Assembly: GCA_038248985.1 (NCBI GenBank)
Contig: JBBRWV010000007.1
Coordinates: 1 to 49,967, forward strand
Length of the DNA stretch: 49,967 bases
Direction of reading: 5' to 3'
Source of the DNA: JBBRWV01 sp038248985
GTDB lineage: Bacteria > Planctomycetota > Phycisphaerae > WQYP01
The notes under the pieces were generated by a model that was not told where the DNA came from, did no database searches, and saw only the letters and a program-made list of their open reading frames with translations. Numbering within the stretch: the first letter of the stretch is position 1; every line of letters starts with the position of its first letter. The position numbers were made by a program, and so were the translations under genes. Positions 33,491 through 40,990 of this stretch are shown one piece after another.

Positions 33491-35596
33491 TCACCCCTTG
33501 ACCGCCCCTTCCGTCAAATTCCGCACAAACAACCGCATGCACAAAATAAACAGTAGTATGATCGGTATCGACGCCATCGCATACCCCGCCATCAACGGCC
33601 CCCACAACTTGATGTACTCGCCCGACATCCGCAAAAGCTGCACCGTCACCGGCAAACGCTCCGCATCCCGAATCACAATCAGCGGCATAATCCACTCGTT
33701 CCACTGCCCCACCGCATGAATCAACCCCAGCACCCCCAGGATCGGACCCGACAGCGGCGCCACAATCGTCAGCATCTGCCGCAGATGCGACGCCCCATCG
33801 ATATCCGCCGCCTCAAAAAGATCCTGCGGCAAATCCGCCACAAAATTCCGCAGCACAAACAACGCAAACATCTGCCCGCTCGCCGCCCCGATAAATATCA
33901 GCGCCGACAGCGTGTTCGACAAATTCATGTCGATCAGCAACCGATACAGCGGAATCGCATTGGCGATCGTCGGCATCATCATCAGAAACAAAATGCAGTA
34001 CCACAAAAACGACGACCCCGGCATCCGCACCCGCGCAAAAAAGTACGCCCCCGCCAGCGCCAAAAACAGCGTCAACGCCGTCGAAGCCGTCGTCGTGAAC
34101 ACCGAGTTCGCCAGCGACGGTATCACCGCATCCCACGCCTGCGCCCAATTCTCCCAATGCAGCGGAAACGTCAACGTCGCCGGATGCGCATAAAACTCCG
34201 CATTGTTCTTGAAACTCACGATGACCATCAGGTACATCGGCAAATAGGCAAACGCCAGAATCGCCAGCACAAACCCATGCCGCGAAAAAGTCAGCCCCAA
34301 CCCCTTCACCCGCTCGCGCCAGTGATAAAACGCACTGCCCATCCGCGCCAGATGCGCCTCCCGCGCCGCCACCTGCCGCAGCGTCACACGCCACGCATCC
34401 ACCCCCGTCGTCGTCGCCACCATCGGCCCCCAAATCCGCTCCCGCACCCAGCCCCACGGAAAAAGAAACACCATCACCAACCCTGGCAGAATCGCATTGA
34501 ACAGGAAAAACCACGCCCGATCATGAGCGTTCAGCACGGCAAATTTCGGCCGCTGACCATCGCTGTACAGCATGAACGCATACAGCAATAACGCCATCAC
34601 CATCCCCATCACCCGATAGCGCGACTTCTCCCGCCGATTCAAAAGCTGCCAGTCCGCGGTCCCATCCAGAATCTTCTTCAGCGTCATCACCACCGCCGTC
34701 AGCACGATCCCCACCGCGCACGCCGCCCCCATCTGCTGCTCGATAAACGCCTTCCGCAGCATGAATAACGCCGGCACCGTCACCACACCTCCCGGCCCGC
34801 CCTCGATCCCCGCCAGCGCCAACACCATCCCCGCATCCTTGATCGTATCGATCACCACCAGCACCAGCAGCAGGTTGATCGACCCCATCATCAGCGGCAG
34901 TTCCAGCTTCGTGAAACGCGTCCACCAGTTCGCCCCATCCAGGTCCGCCGCCTCGTAAAGCTCCCGCGGTATCCCGCCCAGCTTCGCCAGGTGCGTCAGC
35001 ACCGCAAACGATCCCACCCACGGCAAACCCCAGAAAATGCACGCAAACAAAATCAATCGCCCATCCCCCATCCACGCCGGCTTCGACCCCGCCTTGAAAA
35101 TCCCCCCCAGTTGAAACGTCTGATCGAACCACACCAGCACGTCAAAAAATCCCGTCGAAAACAAAAAGCGATTCAGATAACCGTTCGTCGCTTCAAAAAA
35201 GAATGACTTCCAGATGAGCATCACGATCAGCGGCGGAATCACCATCGGCGCCACAAACAGAATGCGATAAAAAAATTGCGCCCGCGTCGATTTGCACCGG
35301 TGAATGCACACCGCCACCGCCACCGCCGGCACCATCTTGAAGATATTCCACACCCCAATGATGAACGACACGCGGAAAGACCGCCAGAATTCCGCATCCC
35401 CCAACAGTGTCGTGAAATTTTCTTTCCCCACAAACTCGTTGATGTCCGCCCCGTTCCACCGATACACCGAGTGAAACGCACTCAGCATCGCCGGATAAAA
35501 CATGAACAGCCCCACCAGCGCCAGCGACGGAATTGCAAAAAAATAGATCGTCCAATGATATTTCAACTGCGCAAACGGAATGATCTTCGGTGTCAT
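33491..35596 (-). CDS. Sugar ABC transporter permease, two permeases fused in one chain
   Basis: 701 aa. The N-terminal half (about 1-310) is a MalF/UgpA-type permease (WTIYFFAIPSLALVGLFMFY) with its EAA loop ELYEAADLDGANWW. The C-terminal half (about 430-700) is a MalG/UgpE-type permease (FVLAILAFAYLPMYLMVIVS) with EAA loop DLFEAADIDGASHL. Two or three extra helices join them (about 325-385), keeping both loops on the cytoplasmic side. Normally these are two genes. Its start overlaps the end of the binding-protein gene by 4 bases (ATGA). Confidence 0.88.
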   Translation of the reverse strand: MTPKIIPFAQLKYHWTIYFFAIPSLALVGLFMFYPAMLSAFHSVYRWNGADINEFVGKENFTTLLGDAEFWRSFRVSFIIGVWNIFKMVPAVAVAVCIHRCKSTRAQFFYRILFVAPMVIPPLIVMLIWKSFFFEATNGYLNRFLFSTGFFDVLVWFDQTFQLGGIFKAGSKPAWMGDGRLILFACIFWGLPWVGSFAVLTHLAKLGGIPRELYEAADLDGANWWTRFTKLELPLMMGSINLLLVLVVIDTIKDAGMVLALAGIEGGPGGVVTVPALFMLRKAFIEQQMGAACAVGIVLTAVVMTLKKILDGTADWQLLNRREKSRYRVMGMVMALLLYAFMLYSDGQRPKFAVLNAHDRAWFFLFNAILPGLVMVFLFPWGWVRERIWGPMVATTTGVDAWRVTLRQVAAREAHLARMGSAFYHWRERVKGLGLTFSRHGFVLAILAFAYLPMYLMVIVSFKNNAEFYAHPATLTFPLHWENWAQAWDAVIPSLANSVFTTTASTALTLFLALAGAYFFARVRMPGSSFLWYCILFLMMMPTIANAIPLYRLLIDMNLSNTLSALIFIGAASGQMFALFVLRNFVADLPQDLFEAADIDGASHLRQMLTIVAPLSGPILGVLGLIHAVGQWNEWIMPLIVIRDAERLPVTVQLLRMSGEYIKLWGPLMAGYAMASIPIILLFILCMRLFVRNLTEGAVKG

Positions 35597-37320
35597 CGCG
35601 CGCCCCCGCTCCCCTCGCCCCGCTGCGCCCCCGCCGCGCCCGCCGCCTTCGCCCGCGCCTCCGGCAGCAATTCATACGGCCCGCTCGGCCGCATCGGCCC
35701 CTCCGTCACCAACCGCACTTGAATCGCCCGCGACACCTCCGGCATCACCTGCCGCGACATCACCGCCGAACGGTACTTCACCCACAACGCCGAATCCTCC
35801 CCGCCGGAATCCAGCATCGCCGCACCCCGCGCCCCCGATAACTGCTGCTCGTTCTTCAAAATCGTCCGCCGCCAGTCCCGCTGCTGCTCCTTCCAATCCT
35901 CCAGGCCGTGCTCCAGATAAAACTTCGAGAAATCCGTCTTGAAATCGTCAAACGTAAACGACGGGTCGCTTTGAAACTTCGAATAATCCTGCCGCCACCG
36001 CACCACCGTCTTCCCCCCCAACTCCACATTAAAACACCCGTACATCCCCTGCGACCGCGGCACAAATTCCTTCAGCGCCGGCGGCAACGGCGCACCCCGC
36101 ACCGACGGTATCCATCCCACAATACTGTTGAACTGCGTGTTCCCCTTCAAACTCGTCACGTACAGCAGAAAATCACGCGCCACTTCCGGATGCTTCGAAA
36201 AACGCGTCAGGCCAAACGGAAACCCCGTCCGCGTATCCTCAAATCGCGGCCCCAGCATCACCGAACCATACTCCGGATCGTCCGGCAGCGGCATTGGGAA
36301 ATCCATCACCCCCACGTTGAATGTTTCCTTCGTCTGCTCCACCAGCGACCCCGCATCCCACGTCCCCGTAGGAATAAACACCGCCCGTTGCTGCGCAAAA
36401 AGAAATACCGCATCATCCCGCTGCAACCCCGTAAACCCCGGCTGAAAATACTTCATCACCTCCCGCGCCACCAGCAACCGTATCCGCACCGCCGGGCTGT
36501 CAAAACTCAACGCACCCGTCTTCATCGCCGCGAAAAATTCGTCGTTCCCCACCGACCCGTCCCGATTAAAATCCGCCAATCGCAAGTTCGCATACGTCAG
36601 CGAATCAAACAATCCATACTGCCACATGTTCATGTTGTACGCCGACGACGCAATCGGCGTGTAAAAATTCCCCCGCCCGTCCTTCTGCTCCGAGATCTCC
36701 TGACATACTTTCAAAAACCCCCGGAAATCCGTCGGCGGCTTCTCCAGCCCCGTCAACGTCCGCAGCAACTCCTTGTTGTAAAAAATGCGAATCGTCGCCC
36801 GCGCAAACGGCACCGTCATGTACTGCTGCAACTCCTCCACATACCCGCTACGCATCGCATCGGTAAACGTCTCCCGCAACGGCATCCCCTCCAACGCCGT
36901 CCCCTCATTAAATGGATTCGGCTCGTCCGCCATCGACGACAACGAAACAAAATAGCGATTCTGATACGCCAGCCAGATCGGCGCCGCCAACCCATTGCCG
37001 ATCTCCACCAGATCCGGTGCCGTCTCCCCCATCATCTGCGACGTAATCCACTGCCCGTACGCCCCCTCCGGTATCGCATCCTGCATCACAATGATCGCCC
37101 GATTCCCATACTTCTTCTTCATCCGCGGATCCGCCGCAAACGCCTTCCCCACCTCGTTGATCGACTGCCGCACCGACGCTTCCAATTGCCAATGCCCAAT
37201 CCGAATCACCAGCGCATCCTTCGGCACCTCCGCCACCCGCCGCGTCGCGATCACCACCGACGACCACACAAACGCCGCAATAATCAGGATCAATGGAAAA
37301 TGACTCTTGAAATATTTCAT
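35593..37320 (-). CDS. ABC importer extracellular solute-binding protein, membrane-anchored
   Basis: 575 aa, longer than the common 420-450. One N-terminal hydrophobic helix (FPLILIIAAFVWSSVVIA) has no lipobox cysteine and no clear cleavage site, so the protein is probably tethered by it. The body (IRIGHWQLEASVRQSINEVG..., APDLVEIGNG, VLIPTGTWDAGS-like FIPTGTWDAGSLVEQTKETF) is that of family 1 sugar-binding proteins. It overlaps the TPR lipoprotein and permease genes by 4 bases each, a tightly coupled operon. Confidence 0.85.
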   Translation of the reverse strand: MKYFKSHFPLILIIAAFVWSSVVIATRRVAEVPKDALVIRIGHWQLEASVRQSINEVGKAFAADPRMKKKYGNRAIIVMQDAIPEGAYGQWITSQMMGETAPDLVEIGNGLAAPIWLAYQNRYFVSLSSMADEPNPFNEGTALEGMPLRETFTDAMRSGYVEELQQYMTVPFARATIRIFYNKELLRTLTGLEKPPTDFRGFLKVCQEISEQKDGRGNFYTPIASSAYNMNMWQYGLFDSLTYANLRLADFNRDGSVGNDEFFAAMKTGALSFDSPAVRIRLLVAREVMKYFQPGFTGLQRDDAVFLFAQQRAVFIPTGTWDAGSLVEQTKETFNVGVMDFPMPLPDDPEYGSVMLGPRFEDTRTGFPFGLTRFSKHPEVARDFLLYVTSLKGNTQFNSIVGWIPSVRGAPLPPALKEFVPRSQGMYGCFNVELGGKTVVRWRQDYSKFQSDPSFTFDDFKTDFSKFYLEHGLEDWKEQQRDWRRTILKNEQQLSGARGAAMLDSGGEDSALWVKYRSAVMSRQVMPEVSRAIQVRLVTEGPMRPSGPYELLPEARAKAAGAAGAQRGEGSGGAR

Positions 37321-38324
37321 CGCACGCCCCCACCGCTTGTCGTCGTCGTCGCTGCATCCCTCGTCGCCGTACCCGGCCCCGTACCCGCCTCCGTGCTCGC
37401 CGCGCCCGCGCCTCCCCGTTCAATCTCCTCCATGCGCTCCAGCTCCCGTCGCACGCTGAACGCCCGCTGATCCGTCGGATACTTGCTCAGAAATAGCTGG
37501 AAATACTTCCGCGCCGTCACAAAATCCCCCACATCACACTCCGCCATCATCCCGATCCGGTAATACTCCACAATGTTGTTCAACGCCGGATTTCCCGGGT
37601 CCACTTCCTTGCTCTCCACCGCCTCAATCGCCATATCCAACGCCGCGCGATATTCCGCCAGCGTCACGTGCGCCGTCGATCGCAACCCGCACAACGCCGA
37701 CCTCAACCGCGTCTGCGGATGCTCCGCCAAATACCCCCCGATCGCCTCCACCGCCGTCCGCGCATCCTCCTGCGTCAACGTCTGCACATACAGCGTCTGC
37801 AAATACACAAACGCCTCCTCCCCCGCCGTCTTCCCCGGATACTTCGTCACCAGTTCCCCATAAGACTTCTTCAGCGCCGCCACATCAATCTTATCGCTCG
37901 ACGTCGCCGGAATATGCCGGTTCCGCACCAACGCCAGTTCCGCCCACCCCGCCTCGTTCGAGCCCGGATGCAACGCCACCACCTGATCCATATACTGCTC
38001 CGGCTCCCCCATCACCGAATTCTTCCGCTCAAAACACTCCACCAGCCCCAACCCATACAACGCATTCAGCCGCAACTTCCGCTCCTCCCCATGCGCCGCC
38101 CCCTGCTTCTTCAACCCATCCAACTCCCGCAAAACCCCCGCAAAATTCCGCCGCGCCTCCGCATACTCCACCAACCGATAACTCCGCCACCCCTCCTGAA
38201 TCAACTCCTCCGGCGACCCGCTCACCTCCGTCCGCCCGCACGAAATCACCCCCTGCGCCAGCACCACCACCCCCAGCGCCGCTCGCCAATCACCCCTCCG
38301 AAATGCCGCACTCCGCCGTTTCAT
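37317..38324 (-). CDS. TPR-type lipoprotein, first gene of the sugar importer operon
   Basis: About 335 aa from the ATG at 38324 (a start at 38354 is possible). An Arg-rich start and hydrophobic stretch lead to the lipobox GVISC (Cys about 29). The rest consists of helix pairs of TPR type (YRLVEYAEARRNFAGVLREL, then KKSYGELVTKYPGKTAGEEA and FVTARKYFQLFLSKYPTDQR). It ends in a Gly/Thr-rich tail. It probably scaffolds at the membrane, perhaps with the binding protein encoded next. No enzyme motif is visible. Confidence 0.65.
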   Translation of the reverse strand: MKRRSAAFRRGDWRAALGVVVLAQGVISCGRTEVSGSPEELIQEGWRSYRLVEYAEARRNFAGVLRELDGLKKQGAAHGEERKLRLNALYGLGLVECFERKNSVMGEPEQYMDQVVALHPGSNEAGWAELALVRNRHIPATSSDKIDVAALKKSYGELVTKYPGKTAGEEAFVYLQTLYVQTLTQEDARTAVEAIGGYLAEHPQTRLRSALCGLRSTAHVTLAEYRAALDMAIEAVESKEVDPGNPALNNIVEYYRIGMMAECDVGDFVTARKYFQLFLSKYPTDQRAFSVRRELERMEEIERGGAGAASTEAGTGPGTATRDAATTTTSGGGVR

Positions 38325-38447
38325 CAACTGCACAACTCCGCATTGCCACCTCAAACGGAAGATACTGGAATGCCCCCTGCCAATCCAGCAACTCGCTCCT
38401 CATGCCCCCGTTAATTCCCGCCGATTCTCTCCCTGCCGCACTCCTCA

Positions 38448-38476
38448 GTGACTCCACCGCCGCATTTTGCTAAAAT
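38448..38476 (+). promoter_or_regulatory. Promoter of tRNA-Thr, -10 inside a hairpin
   Basis: GTGACT, 17 bases, TAAAAT, ending 11 bases before the tRNA. The -10 is part of a perfect inverted repeat (CGCATTTT / AAAATGCG, loop GCT, 38461-38479). Confidence 0.5.
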
Positions 38477-38487
38477 GCGCCCCACTT

Positions 38488-38559
38488 GCCGTCGTAGCTC
38501 AATGGCAGAGCACGAGTTTTGTAAACTCGCGGTTGTCAGTTCGACTCTGACCGACGGCT
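38488..38559 (+). tRNA. tRNA-Thr (anticodon TGT)
   Basis: A 72-nt cloverleaf. Acceptor GCCGTCG pairs with CGACGGC. The D arm is GCTCAATGGCAGAGC, and the anticodon stem CGAGT/ACTCG encloses TTTGTAA with anticodon TGT. The T arm is GTCAG TTCGACT CTGAC, and the discriminator is T. CCA is not encoded. Confidence 0.93.
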
Positions 38560-38608
38560 TTCCTCCCGCCTAACCTCGGACCAGTCCAACCTCTCATCAA
38601 CAAAAAAA

Positions 38609-38631
38609 GCCCAGGGATCATATCCCTGGGC
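38609..38631 (-). terminator. Palindrome 3' of the transposase gene: REP-like element and terminator
   Basis: GCCCAGGGAT-CAT-ATCCCTGGGC, a perfect 10-bp stem. On the minus strand it is followed by seven T, so it can end transcription of the transposase gene, whose stop lies 8 bases before it. Its core GGGATCATATCCC is identical to that of the palindrome on the other side of the gene. Confidence 0.75.
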
Positions 38632-38638
38632 CGTTCCC

Positions 38639-39265
38639 TTACTGTTGGGCGTCTCGGATAAGAGACCACACGGCGGCACCTTCCTTGACGTGGGCGCGAA
38701 TGTAAAGCGCCACGCGCACCTGGTGCTGCCGATCCTTAATGGGTTTGGGTTTGCAGCGCACGCCCCAGATTCCGCCAGCAGGTGCAAGGTTCAGGTGAGT
38801 GAGCTTTTTTGCGCTTTGCTTTTTGGCGATTCCCACGAGATGACGGGGCGTGCGAATCTGCGAGATGGGAGCATCATTAAGCGCACCAGCAATTGGGATG
38901 CGGGTCGGCAATGTTTTACCGGCGAGCGGTTGGAAGCGCGCAAGGATGTGAAAGTGTTTGGCACCCACACATACATCGACAACCTCGACGGAATGGAATC
39001 GCAACGTGTCGGCGATTTCGAGACATGCCGTGCGTCGCTGTTGCGGCGTGAGGATGATCCTGCCTCGTCGCATGATGCGCCGGGCGTGTTGATGGCGACG
39101 ATCATAGGTTCCGGGTGGAGGAGGATCTTTGTAGTCGCCCTCGACATGCTCGCGGTGGTGACGGGCGCGCCAGCCACGCGGGTCGCCGGGGAGCCACGTG
39201 CCGTATGTGTTGCCAGTGACGTGATACCAGTTTTTCCAAGGTGGCGGCATGACAGGATTTTCCAC
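38639..39265 (-). CDS. REP-associated tyrosine (Y1) transposase-like protein
   Basis: 208 aa. WYHVTGNTYGTWLPGDPRGW, then HHREHVEGDYKDPPP and YDRRHQHARRIM, belong to the Y1/REP-associated transposase family common in planctomycetes. The metal-binding HUH-type motif is the KHFHILARF stretch (HFH, with the second histidine weakly conserved). The candidate catalytic tyrosine is in VALYIRAHVKEGAAVW near the C-terminus. Such proteins cut and move single-stranded palindromes. Matching palindromes lie 8 bp after its stop and 28 bp before its start. The frame looks intact. Confidence 0.8.
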   Translation of the reverse strand: MENPVMPPPWKNWYHVTGNTYGTWLPGDPRGWRARHHREHVEGDYKDPPPPGTYDRRHQHARRIMRRGRIILTPQQRRTACLEIADTLRFHSVEVVDVCVGAKHFHILARFQPLAGKTLPTRIPIAGALNDAPISQIRTPRHLVGIAKKQSAKKLTHLNLAPAGGIWGVRCKPKPIKDRQHQVRVALYIRAHVKEGAAVWSLIRDAQQ

Positions 39266-39292
39266 TTTTGCACAACTCTTTCAAGCCACAAA

Positions 39293-39313
39293 CCCCGGGA
39301 TCATATCCCGGGG
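39293..39313. repeat. Palindrome 5' of the transposase gene, REP-like
   Basis: CCCCGGGAT-CAT-ATCCCGGGG, a perfect 9-bp stem with a CAT loop. It shares the 13-base core GGGATCATATCCC with the element at 38609-38631; only the outer stem bases differ, and they differ in compensating pairs. Confidence 0.75.
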
Positions 39314-39385
39314 CGTAACCACAACCGACTGAGTACCGCCCCCTGTAAACGCCGTAACCGTACATCTCTTTCGTAAACATTCATC

Positions 39386-39391
39386 TACAAT
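39386..39391 (+). promoter_or_regulatory. -10 box of dinB, 6 bases before the ATG
   Basis: TACAAT, then ACCCCC, then ATG. There is no Shine-Dalgarno sequence and no convincing -35. It would give a leaderless dinB mRNA. No LexA-type box was recognised. Confidence 0.4.
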
Positions 39392-39397
39392 ACCCCC

Positions 39398-40558
39398 ATG
39401 CTCACCCCCAGCCTCATCCCCATCCTCCACCTCGACATGGACGCCTTCTTCGCCTCCGTCGAACAACGCGATCACCCCCACCTCCGCGGACAGCCCCTCC
39501 TCATCGGCCACGACGGCCCCCGTGGCGTCGTCGCCACCGCCAGCTACGAGGCCCGCCGCTTCGGCTGCCATTCCGCCCAACCCATGGCCGTCGCCCAACG
39601 CCTCTGCCCCCACGCCATCATCCTCCCCGTCCGCGGCGATCACTACCACCGCGTCTCCTCCCAAATGTTCTCCATCCTCGAAGAATTCTCCCCCCTCGTC
39701 GAACCCCTTAGCGTCGACGAAGCCTTCCTCGATCTCACCGGCACACAACAACTCCTCGGCCCGCCCGAATCCGTCGCCCAAACGCTCCGCCAACGCATCG
39801 CCGCAGACCTCCACCTCACCGCCTCCGTCGGCGTCGCCCCCAACAAATTCCTCGCCAAACTCGCCTCCGACCTCCACAAACCCGACGGCCTCACCATCAT
39901 CCGCCCCGAAGATATCGACCGCATCCTCCTCCCCCTCCCCGTCACCAAAATCTGGGGCATCGGCCAGGCCACCGCCGCTGGCCTCCACCAATGGGGCATC
40001 CAATCCATCGCCGACCTCCGCGCCCAACCCCTCGACTGGCTCCAAGCCCGCTGCGGCAACGAAGCCCAACGCTTCTTCAACCTCTCCCGCGGCATCGATA
40101 ACCGCCCCGTCACCAGCGACCGCGAAGCCAAAAGTATCAGCCACGAACACACCTTCGCCGTCAATGTCGCCGAACCCGAAGCAATCCGCCGCGTCCTTCT
40201 CGATCAAGTCGAACAAGTCGCCATCCGCCTCCGCCGCCAACACCTCCTCGCCCGCGGCGTCTCCCTCAAAATCCGCTACGGCAACTTCCAAACCATCAAT
40301 CGCTCCGCCACCCTCACCGCCCCCACCGATGTCACCGACGAACTCTGGCCCGCCGCCCTCGCCCTCTTCAACCACTGGCCCTTCCAACCCGTCCGCCTCA
40401 TCGGCATGACCGCCGAACGCCTCAGCCAAGGCGAAACCCAATTGCCCCTCTTCCCCGACCCCCAGCGCGCCCGCGGCAAAAAACTCGACGCCGTCGCCGA
40501 CCAAATCAACGAACGCTTCGGCAAACGCTCCATCCAACGCGGCGGCGGTCTGCCCTAA
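39398..40558 (+). CDS. dinB: DNA polymerase IV (Y family)
   Basis: 386 aa. The catalytic aspartate/glutamate sites are HLDMDAFFASVEQRD (about 11-25) and PLSVDEAFLDLTG (about 105-117). The helix-hairpin-helix thumb (KIWGIGQATAAGLHQWGI) and little finger domain follow. A clamp-binding motif QLPLF sits at about 348-352, followed by 34 more residues, so it is not at the extreme end as in E. coli. It copies past damaged bases. No other SOS gene is adjacent. Confidence 0.95.
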   Translation: MLTPSLIPILHLDMDAFFASVEQRDHPHLRGQPLLIGHDGPRGVVATASYEARRFGCHSAQPMAVAQRLCPHAIILPVRGDHYHRVSSQMFSILEEFSPLVEPLSVDEAFLDLTGTQQLLGPPESVAQTLRQRIAADLHLTASVGVAPNKFLAKLASDLHKPDGLTIIRPEDIDRILLPLPVTKIWGIGQATAAGLHQWGIQSIADLRAQPLDWLQARCGNEAQRFFNLSRGIDNRPVTSDREAKSISHEHTFAVNVAEPEAIRRVLLDQVEQVAIRLRRQHLLARGVSLKIRYGNFQTINRSATLTAPTDVTDELWPAALALFNHWPFQPVRLIGMTAERLSQGETQLPLFPDPQRARGKKLDAVADQINERFGKRSIQRGGGLP

Positions 40559-40607
40559 CCACCACCTCTCCTCTCCCCATCGCTCAACACATCCTCCTAC
40601 ACTTCCC

Positions 40608-40636
40608 TTGGTTGCTCCTCCCCACCCCGCTATAGT
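40608..40636 (+). promoter_or_regulatory. Promoter of the YkgJ-type gene
   Basis: TTGGTT, 17 bases, TATAGT (5 of 6). Start of transcription near 40643, about 60 bases before the ATG. Confidence 0.55.
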
Positions 40637-40702
40637 GAACCCGCACCCACCACCCTCGCAAAAGCCTCCACCCCGCATCTCCCTTTCTTCCGGAACCCCC
40701 GC

Positions 40703-40990
40703 ATGTCCTTCCCTCTCCCACTCCCCATCCTCACCTGCCAGGGCTGCAGCATCTGCTGCCGCACCCAGCCCCACCCACCCTTCCTCCCGCAGGAACTCGA
40801 CCGTCTCCCCCGCGCCCTCGCCCGCAGCATCGAGCACCTCGTCCTCGGCCCCGAAGTCGAAGGCGGCCCCTGCATCTGGCTCGACGATAAAGGCCTCTGC
40901 TCCCACTACGAAGACCGCCCCTCCGTCTGCCGCGAATTCGAAATGGGCGGCGAAGACTGCCTCACCCTCCGCCTCCAACACCTCCCCTGA
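40703..40990 (+). CDS. YkgJ-family cysteine cluster protein
   Basis: 95 aa. LTCQGCSICCRTQPHPPFLP, then GPCIWLDDKGLCSHYEDRPS and VCREFEMGGEDC, give the CxxC.CC...C...C....RP..CR.F pattern of the YkgJ/FliB-like Zn- or Fe-S-binding family. The family's function is unknown; relatives include FliB, the flagellin lysine methylase. Its last 29 bp overlap the 3' end of pabB on the other strand. Confidence 0.8.
   Translation: MSFPLPLPILTCQGCSICCRTQPHPPFLPQELDRLPRALARSIEHLVLGPEVEGGPCIWLDDKGLCSHYEDRPSVCREFEMGGEDCLTLRLQHLP

Noticed and set aside
38461..38479. Hairpin before tRNA-Thr as a terminator
   Set aside because: No T-run on either side; its position over a -10 box fits a promoter better.
39281..40981. 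A 566-aa minus-strand frame over dinB
   Set aside because: Low-complexity shadow of dinB, which shows all polymerase motifs.
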